DNA of 64,000 nt from JAABRB01 sp963735025 (GCA_963735025.1 CAVTJG010000011.1:62001-126000), one strand, 5' to 3'. Counted from the stretch's first letter, positions 51,774 to 61,432 are shown. Numbers and translations: made by a program. Notes: a model not told the origin generated them from the letters alone.

Positions 51774-53090
51774 TCAGCTCTTCGCACGCAGATCGATGAC
51801 GCGCCGGGCTTTGCCCTGTGAGCGCTCGATCTTGCCCGGGTCGACCACTTGCACTCTCGCGGTCACCCCGACATAGCTCTTGACGTTGTGCTGGACGTGG
51901 CGTTCGATTTTTGTCCGCTCGTCAGGGGACATCTGGTTGCCGAGGTCCTGACGCATTTCGACGAGGATGAGCATGTCGTCCAGGGCGCCTTCACGCTTGA
52001 CCTCGATCATGTAGTGCGGAGCGAGCTTCGGCTCCGTCACCAGTAGCTCCTCGATCTGGGTCGGGAAAACGTTTACGCCTCTGATGATCAGCATGTCGTC
52101 GCTACGCCCGGTGATGCGCCCCATGCGTCGCATCGTGCGTGCAGTTCCCGGCAGCAATCGCGTCAGATCGCGCGTGCGATACCGGATGACCGGGAGCGCC
52201 TCCTTGCTGAGCGAGGTGAACACGAGCTCGCCCGGTTCGCCGTCGGGCATTACCGCGCCGGTCGCAGGATCGATGATTTCCGGATAGAAATGATCCTCCC
52301 AGACCGTGAGGCCGTCCTTGGTCTCGATGCACTCCTGCGCGACGCCCGGACCCATGACTTCGGAAAGGCCGTAGATGTCGATCGCGTCCAGGCCCATGCG
52401 CTTCTCGATCTGGGCGCGCATCGAATCGGTCCAGGGTTCGGCGCCGAAGATACCGATGCGTAGCGAGCATGCCGCCGGATCGAGTCCCTGGCGCTCGAAC
52501 TCGTCGGCGATCGCCAGCATGTAGGAGGGCGTCACCATGATGATCTCGGGCTTGAAGTCGACGATGAGCTGCACCTGCCGCTCGGTCATGCCACCGCCGA
52601 CCGGAATGACGGCCGCGCCCAGCATCTCGCCACCGTAGTGCGCCCCGAGGCCGCCTGTGAAGAGGCCGTACCCATAGGCGACGTGGATCTTGTCGCTGGA
52701 ACGCCCGCCTGCGGCGCGGATCGACCGCGCCATGCAGTGCGACCAGGTATCGATGTCTCGCTTGGTATAGCCGACGACGGTCGGTTTGCCTGTCGTGCCG
52801 CTCGAGGCGTGGATACGCACGATTTCGCTCATGGGCACGGCGAACATGCCGAATGGGTAGTTCTCGCGCAGATCCTGCTTGGTCGTGAACGGAAATTTCG
52901 CCAGGTCCGCGAGGCTCCTGAGGTCGTCCGGGCGTATGCCCTGCGCGTCGAACTTGTGCCGATAGTGCGGGACTTTCTCGTATGCGTGGCGGAGGCTCCA
53001 CCCGAGTCGCTCGAGCTGCAGCGCACGCAGTTCGTCGACGCTCGCGTTCTCGATCGATTCCAGTTGATCGTATGGCGTCATGCGGTTCAT
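51774..53090 (-). CDS. paaK: Phenylacetate--CoA ligase
   Basis: A 438-residue adenylating enzyme, normal PaaK length. HASSGTTGKPTVVGYTKRDID is the ATP-binding P-loop, YGLSEVMGPGVAQEC the adenylate motif, and RYRTRDLTRLLPG the hinge region. It activates phenylacetate to phenylacetyl-CoA, the first step of the aerobic hybrid pathway. Its start overlaps the paaG stop by four bases (ATGA), so paaG-paaK-paaX is one operon. The ring epoxidase paaABCDE and paaZ are not in the window. Confidence 0.95.
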   Translation of the reverse strand: MNRMTPYDQLESIENASVDELRALQLERLGWSLRHAYEKVPHYRHKFDAQGIRPDDLRSLADLAKFPFTTKQDLRENYPFGMFAVPMSEIVRIHASSGTTGKPTVVGYTKRDIDTWSHCMARSIRAAGGRSSDKIHVAYGYGLFTGGLGAHYGGEMLGAAVIPVGGGMTERQVQLIVDFKPEIIMVTPSYMLAIADEFERQGLDPAACSLRIGIFGAEPWTDSMRAQIEKRMGLDAIDIYGLSEVMGPGVAQECIETKDGLTVWEDHFYPEIIDPATGAVMPDGEPGELVFTSLSKEALPVIRYRTRDLTRLLPGTARTMRRMGRITGRSDDMLIIRGVNVFPTQIEELLVTEPKLAPHYMIEVKREGALDDMLILVEMRQDLGNQMSPDERTKIERHVQHNVKSYVGVTARVQVVDPGKIERSQGKARRVIDLRAKS

Positions 53091-53878
53091 CTCCCTTCGA
53101 ATCGGGGCGGCCGCTTTTCGAGAAACGCGGTCACGCCTTCGCGATAGTCGCGCGTTCGGCCCAGCTCGCGCTGCAGATCACGCTCGAGCGCGAGCTGCTG
53201 GTCGAGCGTATTCAGCGCGGACGCCTGCAGCGCATGCTTGATGGCGGCGAGCCCGCGGGTCGGCTGGACAGCAAAGTGGCGGGCGAGCGCTTGCGTTTCG
53301 TCGGCGAGCGCAGTGTCATCGACGCATTTCCAGATGAGCCCCATTCGTGCCGCCTCGTCGGCGGCGATGCGGTCGCCCAGCAGCGCTAACCCCATGGCGC
53401 GGGCGCTTCCGACCAGGCGCGGGAGAAAGTACGTTCCGCCGGAGTCCGGAACGAGACCGAGCTTGCAGAATGCCTGAATGAAGCTCGCGGAACGGCCGGC
53501 AATCACGATGTCGCTCGCAAGCGCAACATTCGCGCCGGCACCGGCCGCAACACCGTTCACCGCGCAGACCACGGGCTTGGGTAATGCGCGCAAACGCTGG
53601 ACCAACGGATTGAAGTTCATCTCCAGGGACGCGCCCAGATCGGGAGGCGGCGCATCAGGCGCGAAGCGGCGCTCGGAGAGATCCTGACCCGAGCAGAATG
53701 CCCGTCCGGCGCCGGTGAGCAGAACTGCGCGTACATCCTCTCGCCGTTCGATTTCGTCGAGCGCATCGCGCAAGCGGTCATGCATCTCCGGATTGAAGCT
53801 GTTCAGCCGGTCCGGCCGATTCAGCGTGACCACCGCATAGCCTTCGGCGATCTCGAGCCGGATGCTGGGTTCGCTCAT
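53087..53878 (-). CDS. paaG: 1,2-epoxyphenylacetyl-CoA isomerase
   Basis: A 263-residue crotonase-family protein starting MSEPSIRLEIAEGYAVVTLN at 53878. GAGRAFCSGQDLSER is the PaaG-type oxyanion-hole segment, and GAGANVALASDIVIAG and PDSGGTYFLPRLVG follow. PaaG isomerises ring-1,2-epoxyphenylacetyl-CoA to the oxepin and also acts later in beta-oxidation. Paralogues of general enoyl-CoA hydratase type cannot be wholly excluded, but the paaK and paaX neighbours support the name. It is first in its operon; about 200 bp separate it from the divergent gene at 54081. Confidence 0.9.
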   Translation of the reverse strand: MSEPSIRLEIAEGYAVVTLNRPDRLNSFNPEMHDRLRDALDEIERREDVRAVLLTGAGRAFCSGQDLSERRFAPDAPPPDLGASLEMNFNPLVQRLRALPKPVVCAVNGVAAGAGANVALASDIVIAGRSASFIQAFCKLGLVPDSGGTYFLPRLVGSARAMGLALLGDRIAADEAARMGLIWKCVDDTALADETQALARHFAVQPTRGLAAIKHALQASALNTLDQQLALERDLQRELGRTRDYREGVTAFLEKRPPRFEGR

Positions 53879-54080
53879 GGATGCTCCGTGTTGCTTCAAA
53901 TAGAACGAAAGATTACATCAAGCGACCTTCCGCTCGACGTCCGGTGCGTCGAAAGGTCGTCACGGCAGAGGCGGAAACATGTCACAGGAGCCCGGGCGGC
54001 GGCGCACGACAAGTGACATTTTGCCTCGCGGAACGAGGCGAGGCGGCCATACTGCAGACGTCCACCCAATAGGTTCCGTG

Positions 54081-54332
54081 ATGCCCCACCGCGATTTCTG
54101 TTGCAATGATCTTCCCCCGAAGGGGCTTGTCTTCACCATGGGCGGAATTGCCGTTCTGCTCGGCCTGGTTGCGCTGGCGCTTGGCTATGACCTCGTTCCG
54201 CTCGATGTGCACTGGCTGCGTGCCCCGCGCTGGATGCTGGTCGGGGCGGGCATGATGTTCATATTCGGTGGTGTCGCGATCTCTCTCCTCGCGTTGCCGA
54301 CGCAGCGGCGCGAACGCTCGCATCAAGTCTGA
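54081..54332 (+). CDS. Small two-helix membrane protein
   Basis: An 83-residue protein with two hydrophobic helices (FTMGGIAVLLGLVALALGY and MLVGAGMMFIFGGVAISLLAL) and a basic tail. A CC pair lies in the N-terminus. The start could also be the GTG one codon earlier. No family is recognised. It lies alone, divergent from paaG, and 251 bp before the EF-G-like gene; that gap holds nothing recognised. Confidence 0.55.
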   Translation: MPHRDFCCNDLPPKGLVFTMGGIAVLLGLVALALGYDLVPLDVHWLRAPRWMLVGAGMMFIFGGVAISLLALPTQRRERSHQV

Positions 54333-54583
54333 CTTCGCCCGGTTCCGGGCGCTTTGATCCACGTCCGCTCGCGCCGATGGTGCACGCCACGGCATCAATC
54401 CGTGGCTTGGTCTCGCGTATGCGGGCCTGCGCCACAGGGCCGGAAATCCAAGGAGCATTAGGCACTTACGTTACGACGCCACCCGGTTGATCCGATGCCT
54501 TGCCGCCGCGGTGCAGGCCTACTTATACTGGCGCAAGGATCGCGCCGCGCAGAGTGCGCGACCACACCGGAATGGAGGGGTCA

Positions 54584-56629
54584 ATGGGTTCGCACTCGAT
54601 CGAGGCGATCCGGGGTGTCGCGCTGGTCGGGCACACCGGTTCCGGAAAAACCTTGCTCACCGAGGCGTTGCTCCAGCACGCCAAGGCCATCCCCGCCATG
54701 GGGACGATCGAGCGCGGAAGCACCGTCTGCGATTTCGACCCACTGGAGAAGGAATACCAGCATTCATTGCGCTCGTCCGTGGTGCATTTCGAGACCGACG
54801 GAACGCGCATCCACCTCGTCGATACGCCTGGCGCCCCGGATTTTCTCGGACAATCGATCGGCGGCCTCGCGGCCGTCGACACCGCCGCCGTGGTGATCAA
54901 TGCGCAGACCGGCATCGAGCTCACGACGACGCGCATGATGCACTGGGCAGAGTCCCTGAAGCTGTGCCGCATGATCGTCGTCAACCGCATCGATGCGGAG
55001 GCGATCGATCTGCCGGGACTCGTCGAGCGGATCCAGGAGGCGTTTGGCAAAGAGTGCCTGCCGATCAATCTGCCGGCCGATGGCGGAACGCGCGTCGTGG
55101 ATTGCTTCTTCAATCCCTCCGGGGAATCCGACTTCTCGTCGGTGGAGCAGGCGCATAGTGCACTGGTCGATCAGGTGGTCGAGGTGGACGAGGATCTGAT
55201 GGCCCTCTATCTGGAGAAGGGGGAAATCGCCCCCGAGCAATTGCACGCGCCATTCGAGGAGGCGCTTCGCGAAGGGCATCTGATTCCGATCTGTTTCACA
55301 TCGGCGAAGACCGGCGCGGGCGTCAAGGAGCTGCTCGATATCCTCGTGCAGCTCGCGCCCAATCCCGCTGAGGGCAATCCGCGGGCCTTCCTGCGTGGCG
55401 AGGGGGACGACGCGGAGGAGTTTCACGCCGAGCCCGACCCGGCGAAGCATGTGATCGCGCATGTGTTCAAGGTCGCCGTGGATCCGTTCATGGGAAAGCT
55501 CTCGTATTTCAAGGTGCACCAGGGCACGGTGACCAAGGACAGTCAGCTCTATGTCGGCGACGCGCGAAAGCCCATCAAGGTCGGCCATCTTTTCATGGTC
55601 AAGGGAAAGGATCTCGTCGAAGTCCCGGACGGCGTACCGGGCGAGATCTGCGCAGTTGCGAAGGTGGATGAGATTCAGTTCGACAGCGTGTTGCACGACT
55701 CGCACGACGAGGATCACATACATCTCCGGCCGCTCGAGTTTCCCGATCCGATCTTCGGTCTGGCGATCGAGACGACCAAACGGGGCGACGAGCAGCGGCT
55801 CTGGGATATCCTAGAGAAGCTCGCCGCGGAGGATCCGTGCGTCGAGGTCGAGCGCGTTAAGTCCACGAACGAGACGGTCGTGAGGGGGCTTGGCGAACTG
55901 CACCTGCGGACCGTGCTCGAGCGGATGGCCTCCCAGTACAAACTCGAGGTGAAGACCCATCCGCCGCGAATCGCCTACCGCGAGACGATCACTGCGCCCG
56001 CGGAAGGCCACAACCGGCACAAGAAACAGACTGGCGGCGCCGGACAGTTCGGCGAGGTGTTCCTGCGTATCCAGCCGCTGGCGCGCGGCGCGGGATTCGA
56101 GTTCGTCAACGAGGTAAAGGGCGGGGCGATCCCGGGCCAGTTCATTCCCGCCGTCGAGAAGGGGGTGCAACACGTCCTGGAATCCGGCGCGATCGCCGGC
56201 TATGCCATGCAGGATGTGCGCGTGACGGTGTACGACGGCAAGAGCCACCCGGTCGATTCGAAAGAGATTGCGTTCGTCTCGGCGGGGCGCAAAGCATTCC
56301 TTGAGGCGGTCGGAAAAGCGCGGCCCATCGTGCTCGAACCCATCGTGAACATCGCGGTCACGGTGCCCGAGAGCGCGATGGGAGATATCACCGGAGATCT
56401 CTCTTCCAAGCGGGGGCAGATCACGGGAACCCAATCGCAATCGGGCGGCATGCTCACGGTCTCGGGGCAGGTGCCCCTATCCGAACTGAGCACGTATCAG
56501 TCGAGACTGAAGTCGGTCACCGGGGGCGCGGGCTCCTACAGCATCGAATTCAGCCATTACGAGCCCGTTCCGCCGACCGTTCAGCAGCAGCTCGTCAGCG
56601 AGTTCCGAGCGCCGGCGCACGACGACTGA
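54584..56629 (+). CDS. Elongation factor G-like GTPase (EF-G2 type)
   Basis: A 681-residue translational GTPase with the EF-G domain order. The G1 P-loop is GHTGSGKT (residues 16-23), G3 VDTPGAPDF, and G4 NRID instead of NKxD. The switch-I region reads GSTVCDFDPLEKEYQHSL in place of the canonical RGITI element, as in EF-G2 proteins of actinobacteria and Thermus. Domain IV starts with HPPRIAYRETIT and holds KKQTGGAGQFGEV. EF-G2 paralogues are poorly understood and at least some lack normal translocation activity, so this is probably not the housekeeping EF-G. Ribosome site: GGAGGGG before 54584. Confidence 0.88.
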   Translation: MGSHSIEAIRGVALVGHTGSGKTLLTEALLQHAKAIPAMGTIERGSTVCDFDPLEKEYQHSLRSSVVHFETDGTRIHLVDTPGAPDFLGQSIGGLAAVDTAAVVINAQTGIELTTTRMMHWAESLKLCRMIVVNRIDAEAIDLPGLVERIQEAFGKECLPINLPADGGTRVVDCFFNPSGESDFSSVEQAHSALVDQVVEVDEDLMALYLEKGEIAPEQLHAPFEEALREGHLIPICFTSAKTGAGVKELLDILVQLAPNPAEGNPRAFLRGEGDDAEEFHAEPDPAKHVIAHVFKVAVDPFMGKLSYFKVHQGTVTKDSQLYVGDARKPIKVGHLFMVKGKDLVEVPDGVPGEICAVAKVDEIQFDSVLHDSHDEDHIHLRPLEFPDPIFGLAIETTKRGDEQRLWDILEKLAAEDPCVEVERVKSTNETVVRGLGELHLRTVLERMASQYKLEVKTHPPRIAYRETITAPAEGHNRHKKQTGGAGQFGEVFLRIQPLARGAGFEFVNEVKGGAIPGQFIPAVEKGVQHVLESGAIAGYAMQDVRVTVYDGKSHPVDSKEIAFVSAGRKAFLEAVGKARPIVLEPIVNIAVTVPESAMGDITGDLSSKRGQITGTQSQSGGMLTVSGQVPLSELSTYQSRLKSVTGGAGSYSIEFSHYEPVPPTVQQQLVSEFRAPAHDD

Positions 56630-56688
56630 GTCGCTGCTGCGAACCAGCGACAGCGTTCCCCAGCATCGGAGCACCAGCGGGACAGCAG

Positions 56689-57681
56689 CTATGCATGTGC
56701 CACATTAGCTTTCGGTCCAACTTGTCCCGCTTCGGCGAGCGGCTTGAACAGTGCGGCGAGCGACACGAGATCGAGTCGATTGTGTTCGAGGACTTTCGGC
56801 AGCGACGCGATGTCGCCGAATCGCATGAAGCGCCGGAACACTTCCGGCACGAGGCTCCCGGGCAGATCGTCGACGCGCGTGAAGTCGAGCGCGCGCTCCT
56901 CTGCGGTGCGTAAGCGGCAATTCGGCCACGTGCGACGAAATGCGCGGCGAACCGGGTGCAGCAGGTCGACATGCTCCAAGCCGCAGAGCGGGTCTGGCGC
57001 ACGTGAGAGGCGCGCGCGCGTGCGAACGAGCGGGGCATCGAAGCTCTTGCCGTTGTAGGACACCAGGCAGCTGCCAGACGACGCGAAGGAACGAACTGCT
57101 TCGAGCAGATCGGACTCTGCCGCGAAACTCGTGACGAGAAGCTGCTGGATGCGCAGGGAGTGATTCTCGAAGCGCGCCAGGCCGACGAGAAATGCGATTG
57201 TTCCGGTGCCGCCGGCCAGGCCGTTCGTCTCGGTGTCGAAGAACACGAGCTGCTCCGGATCGCGTGTCGTGGCGCCAAGCGCTTCGAGTACGCGAAGCGA
57301 CGATGCGCGCGCGTCGCCGAGGCCGACGCTGCCGTGCAGGTGGCCGAGCGGCAGACGGCGCTCGACCATCAGGAGTTTCGGTGCCAGCCAGCGTCCGCTC
57401 GCTATTCGCGCGAGGTCCGCGTCGCGCGAAACGTGCAAGTCGCGCGCCACCGGGCGTCGCATGCGCTCGATGCGCTCGGCGAGCGTCTCCTGGAGGGTTG
57501 CTGACGGCTGCGGAGTCGTGGCACGCGGGGTGGCGGGGGTGCCAGGAGACTGCCGCAGCCGCAGCAACCGGTCGCGCAGGTCGGAAGTCGCTACCGCCGG
57601 CGTGGTCTGTTCGTGAGGCTGCACTGCTGTAGCGGGCATGGTGGACGAAGAGCACGAAGCGAGGAGCGGGCAAAGCTTCAT
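56689..57681 (-). CDS. mrfB: MrfB/YprB-like DnaQ-type 3'-5' exonuclease
   Basis: A 330-residue protein. After a low-complexity N-terminus (residues 1-75) comes an RNase H-like exonuclease: FFDTETNGLAGGTGTIAFLVG has the DxE pair, SYNGKSFDAPLVRTR the second block, and EHNRLDLVSLAALF the final His/Asp. The start overlaps the stop of the helicase gene upstream (ATGA). In Bacillus subtilis the same pair, MrfA helicase and MrfB nuclease, repairs mitomycin C damage. The low-complexity head is longer than I expect for the family. Confidence 0.85.
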   Translation of the reverse strand: MKLCPLLASCSSSTMPATAVQPHEQTTPAVATSDLRDRLLRLRQSPGTPATPRATTPQPSATLQETLAERIERMRRPVARDLHVSRDADLARIASGRWLAPKLLMVERRLPLGHLHGSVGLGDARASSLRVLEALGATTRDPEQLVFFDTETNGLAGGTGTIAFLVGLARFENHSLRIQQLLVTSFAAESDLLEAVRSFASSGSCLVSYNGKSFDAPLVRTRARLSRAPDPLCGLEHVDLLHPVRRAFRRTWPNCRLRTAEERALDFTRVDDLPGSLVPEVFRRFMRFGDIASLPKVLEHNRLDLVSLAALFKPLAEAGQVGPKANVAHA

Positions 57682-60239
57682 TGCACGGCCACGTGTTCCG
57701 GCGACTGAAGCTTGTGGGCTTGCAGCACCGACTTCGACCCTTCCCGAAGGAGGTCGAGGACACGGAGCGCTGCGACGCGTAGCGACAGTCGCGCGCCACT
57801 CGCGTCTGCCAGGACTGGCCCGACGCAGGCAGGGCAGCCGTCCTTGCACGCGCAATGCGCGACGAGATCGATGGCGCGATCCAGAACCTCCGCACGCAGG
57901 TCGAACAGTGGCGCAGAGAGGCCGATGCCGCCGGGATAGCTGTCGTACAGGAAGACCGCAGGGCGAAACGCGCGCAGGCCCCGGGCGACATCGAAATCTG
58001 CGCCATCCTGCGCGCGAACGGTTGCGCGTCCGTCCGGCCCGACCACGGCCGACCAATCGCCATTCCCGTCACCGACCGCGCGTCCGATATCCCGGGTCTC
58101 GGCGAGCGAGAGCAGTGCGGCGATGTGATGCAGGGCATACGCTGCGCCGAGGAAGCCGTCGAGAGCCTCGTGCCGCGTCGCAAACGCCTGCTCGAGGGCC
58201 TGCGGGCGCGCCTCCCACCAGACCGCGGTGGTGTGCATTTCCTGGTCGGGCAGGCTCACGTTTCCGTAGCCGATGTTCTCGTGGGTGTAATAGCGGATCT
58301 TCTTGTAGCCGGCGACGCGCCGTACGACATGCACCTCGCCATGCGCGCAGCGTGCGCGATCGCGCTCGTCCGCGGCGAACTCAGCGAGGATCTTGAGCCG
58401 GGTATAGTCGATTGCGTCGGTGTAGTAGTCGGCGTGTACCCGGCGTAAATAGGCTTTGCGGCCGACCCAGTCGAGTTTTTCCACCTGCCAAGGCGCCGAC
58501 TGGATCATGTAGATCGCGCCTTCGTAGAGAGTGACGGCCGCGCTCGAGTAGTCGACTTCCGCGATCACATTGCGCCGCCCGTCGGTGATATCGATCACGA
58601 CGAAGTTGCCGTCCGCCACGGAGCGGAGATTCACGCTGTTGGCGGGATAGCTGTCGGTGATCCAGTGCCAGCTTTCGCTCTCGCGATGGACAACTCCCTC
58701 GGCGGCAAGAAAGTCGAGTGCGGCGCGCAGATCCTCACCGCCGAACCGATCGCCGTCGCGAAACGGCAGCTCGAATGCGGCGCAGCGGATGTGGTCCATC
58801 AGGATGAGCAGTTGATCGGGATCGATGCGTGCATGCTCGGGACTCGCGCCCAGGAAGAACTCCGGATGTCGCGCGATGTACTGATCGAGGGGATTCGAAG
58901 AGAGGACCAGGACTCCGAGTGCAGTTCGCTGGCGACGTCCTGCGCGACCGAAGCGCTGGAGGGTGCCTGCCACCGATCCCGGGTAACCGTTCAGCACGCA
59001 GACGTCCAGGGCGCCGATGTCCATGCCCAGCTCGAGCGCCGAAGTCGAGACGACACAGTCGAGGCTTCCGGCGCGCAGCTTGCGCTCCTTGTCACGCCGT
59101 TCGGTCGGAAGGTAGCCTCCGCGGTAGGCCGCCACCCGCGCTGGCTTGCGTGGGTCCGCGTCGAATGCGTCCTTGAGGTACTTCGTCAGCACCTCGACCT
59201 CGAGGCGCGTGTTGGCAAAGAGAATTGTTTTCAGGCCAAGCTTCAACGCGAGGCGGGCAATGCGGGTGGATTGCGATCGGGCCGACGCGCGCAGTCCGAG
59301 GTCGGCATTGATGACGGGTGGATTCCAGACCATCAGGATCTTCTTGCCCTGAGGCGCGCCGGTTTCGGCGACGACCGCGACCGGCTCGCCCAGCAGGCGC
59401 TCGGCGAGCTCGCCCGGATTGGCGATGGTGGCAGAGCAAAGGATGAAGACCGGATCGGATTCGTAGAACCGGCAGATCCGCCTGAGGCGGCGGATGACGT
59501 TTGCCATATGGGAGCCGAACACGCCGCGATAGGTGTGGAGCTCGTCGATCACCACATAGCGCAACGACTCGAAGAACTGCGCCCATTTGGTATGGTGGGG
59601 CAGGATGCCCGAGTGCAGCATGTCGGGATTGGACACGACGATGTCGCCATGCGTCCGCACCGCGCGTCGCGCATCGCCTGGCGTGTCCCCGTCGAACGTG
59701 GCGGCGCGCACGCCCAGGGTACCGGCCGCGTTCAGCTCCAAGATCTCAGCGACCTGATCCTGGGCGAGCGCCTTGGTGGGAAAGAGGTACAGCGCCTTGG
59801 CGCGGCCGCCGAGCGCCGCGTTGAGCACGGGAAGGTTGTAGCAGAGCGTTTTGCCGGAAGAGGTCGGAGTCACGATCACGGCATGCCGCCCGGCGGCGAC
59901 GTGATTCCACGCGTCGCGTTGGTGCGAGTACAGTCGCTCGATACCCCTTGAGCGGAGTGCGGTGACGATGCGACCGTCGAGTTCCGGTGGGAATTCCGCA
60001 GCGCGCGCGGCGCGCGCCGGGATGACCAGTTCTCCAGCGACCTGCTGGGGTTGTCGTCGGGTCAGGAGCTCGACCAGCGTCTCGGCGCGATGGCGCTTGT
60101 TGCCCTGCGCCAATGGCACCGCGAGCTCCGGGTCGATCAGATCGCTGTGTCGGTCGCGGCGCCGGGCTGGGTCCGCCTGGTGCGCGCTACGGTGTGATCC
60201 ACCTTCGGAATCCGCATGGGCATCCTCATTGGTAACCAT
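57678..60239 (-). CDS. mrfA: MrfA/YprA-like DEAD/DEAH helicase with DUF1998
   Basis: An 853-residue helicase. YSHQRDAWNHVAAGRHAVIV with TPTSSGKTLCYNLP holds the Q-motif and Walker A, VVIDELHTYRGVFGSH the DExH box (DELH), ILCSATIANP motif III, and TLQRFGRAGRRQ motif VI. The C-terminal DUF1998 has a zinc-type cluster, HCACKDGCPACVGP, near residue 805. MrfA proteins unwind damaged DNA so that MrfB can cut it, in repair of mitomycin-type lesions independent of UvrABC. The two genes are translationally coupled. The long polar N-terminus (1-60) leaves the exact start uncertain. Confidence 0.9.
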   Translation of the reverse strand: MVTNEDAHADSEGGSHRSAHQADPARRRDRHSDLIDPELAVPLAQGNKRHRAETLVELLTRRQPQQVAGELVIPARAARAAEFPPELDGRIVTALRSRGIERLYSHQRDAWNHVAAGRHAVIVTPTSSGKTLCYNLPVLNAALGGRAKALYLFPTKALAQDQVAEILELNAAGTLGVRAATFDGDTPGDARRAVRTHGDIVVSNPDMLHSGILPHHTKWAQFFESLRYVVIDELHTYRGVFGSHMANVIRRLRRICRFYESDPVFILCSATIANPGELAERLLGEPVAVVAETGAPQGKKILMVWNPPVINADLGLRASARSQSTRIARLALKLGLKTILFANTRLEVEVLTKYLKDAFDADPRKPARVAAYRGGYLPTERRDKERKLRAGSLDCVVSTSALELGMDIGALDVCVLNGYPGSVAGTLQRFGRAGRRQRTALGVLVLSSNPLDQYIARHPEFFLGASPEHARIDPDQLLILMDHIRCAAFELPFRDGDRFGGEDLRAALDFLAAEGVVHRESESWHWITDSYPANSVNLRSVADGNFVVIDITDGRRNVIAEVDYSSAAVTLYEGAIYMIQSAPWQVEKLDWVGRKAYLRRVHADYYTDAIDYTRLKILAEFAADERDRARCAHGEVHVVRRVAGYKKIRYYTHENIGYGNVSLPDQEMHTTAVWWEARPQALEQAFATRHEALDGFLGAAYALHHIAALLSLAETRDIGRAVGDGNGDWSAVVGPDGRATVRAQDGADFDVARGLRAFRPAVFLYDSYPGGIGLSAPLFDLRAEVLDRAIDLVAHCACKDGCPACVGPVLADASGARLSLRVAALRVLDLLREGSKSVLQAHKLQSPEHVAVQ

Positions 60240-60320
60240 CGTGTCTCCCGCCTTTTGCTGGAGGGAGCATGCGGATGCTGCTGGCTCACTGAGTGAGCCA
60301 GCTTCGCGGTGTGGAACCTT

Positions 60321-61313
60321 TTATTTCAATGCTCCGTTCGGCGTCACGAGCACTTTCCCGGCGCGGCGATAGGCGTTAGCCTGCGCAACCGCATGGGCAA
60401 TCTCCTCGATCGGGTAGGTCGCCTCTACCGGCACGCGCAGCGATCCATCGGTGATCCGGCCAGCCAGCGCCCCATACATCGCGCGAATCTCCGCGGGAGC
60501 CATGCGTTGCAGCGACGGCACCAGCCAGAATCCGGTCAGGCTTAGACGCTTGAAGACGGTCTGTTGACCGGTCAGCTGCGGATTCTCCCCCGAGAGGAGG
60601 CCGTAGTTGACGATGACCCCCTCGTCGGCGAGGCAGTCGCCAAGGCGCACGACCTGGGTCCCGCCCACTGCGTCGATCGCGAGGCGTATCACGGCGCCGT
60701 CCGTGGCGGTACGCACACGCTCACCGAGATCCGGGCCGTCCACGACCACGACGTCGCCGCCGAGCGCTGTGAGCTCGTCCGCGAGTCCGTCACGCCGCAC
60801 GACATTCACCGTGCGGATCCCCGCAGCCCTTGCCAGTTGAATCAGGCAATGGCCTACGCCCGAGTTCGCCGCATCTTGAATCAACCAGTCGCCCGGCTGG
60901 AGCGCGACGTACTTTGTCATCATGAGGTCAGCGGTCGGCGGGTTGACCTTCAGCATCGCGAGCTGCAGGGGATCGACGCCTGGCGGCACCTTCACGAGCT
61001 GCGTTGCTTTGGATTTCTTGCGCTGGACCCAGTTCTCCCGGTCGAGAGGAATGACGAGGTCGCCTTCGGCAAGATCGTGGACATCGCGACCGCGCGCGAT
61101 CACGCGCCCGACGCACTCCGCGCCAAGTCGTGCCGGTAACGAAGGGCGGATGGCGTAGCGCCCTTCGATGGTCAGCAGATCCGCAGGGTTGATCGGGAAC
61201 GCCAGGACGTCCACGACAGCCTCGTCTGGCGCGGGGGCGCCCACGTCATCGACTTCCACGCAGCGAAGGACTTCCTCGGGCCTTCCGAACGCGGCAAATT
61301 GGGCGATCTTCAT
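60321..61313 (-). CDS. MDR-family quinone/enoyl reductase (MECR-like, zinc-free)
   Basis: A 330-residue medium-chain dehydrogenase/reductase. The GroES-like half has VDVLAFPINPADLLTIEGRY and RLGAECVGRVIARG; the Rossmann half has DAANSGVGHCLIQLARAAGIRTVNVVRR and IRLAIDAVGGTQVVRLGDCL. The catalytic zinc ligands of alcohol dehydrogenases are not present. It resembles trans-2-enoyl-CoA reductase MECR and NADPH:quinone reductases. It stands 82 bp downstream of nothing on its own strand, so it has its own promoter between 61314 and 61405. The substrate is unknown. Confidence 0.85.
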   Translation of the reverse strand: MKIAQFAAFGRPEEVLRCVEVDDVGAPAPDEAVVDVLAFPINPADLLTIEGRYAIRPSLPARLGAECVGRVIARGRDVHDLAEGDLVIPLDRENWVQRKKSKATQLVKVPPGVDPLQLAMLKVNPPTADLMMTKYVALQPGDWLIQDAANSGVGHCLIQLARAAGIRTVNVVRRDGLADELTALGGDVVVVDGPDLGERVRTATDGAVIRLAIDAVGGTQVVRLGDCLADEGVIVNYGLLSGENPQLTGQQTVFKRLSLTGFWLVPSLQRMAPAEIRAMYGALAGRITDGSLRVPVEATYPIEEIAHAVAQANAYRRAGKVLVTPNGALK

Positions 61314-61404
61314 CGTTCGTCTCCTGCTGATCCGCCGTTACAGCGCGCGACCATAGCATCGCGCCAAGGTCGTCTGCGAGGCCGCGGGTTCGGGTCGAAA
61401 AGGC

Positions 61405-61426
61405 CCTATCGAATCAATTTGATAGG
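61405..61426. promoter_or_regulatory. Palindrome upstream of the hsp20-lon promoter
   Basis: CCTATC and GATAGG flank GAATCAATTT; with one mismatch the whole reads TATCGAA-TCAA-TTTGATA. It lies seven bases upstream of the -35 element of the hsp20 promoter and about 90 bp upstream of the divergent reductase start. It could bind a regulator of either gene. Confidence 0.4.
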
Positions 61427-61432
61427 AGAGGG

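Noticed and set aside
58665..59951. 428-codon plus-strand frame within the mrfA-like helicase
   Set aside because: Opposite strand carries all helicase motifs; the frame shows none.
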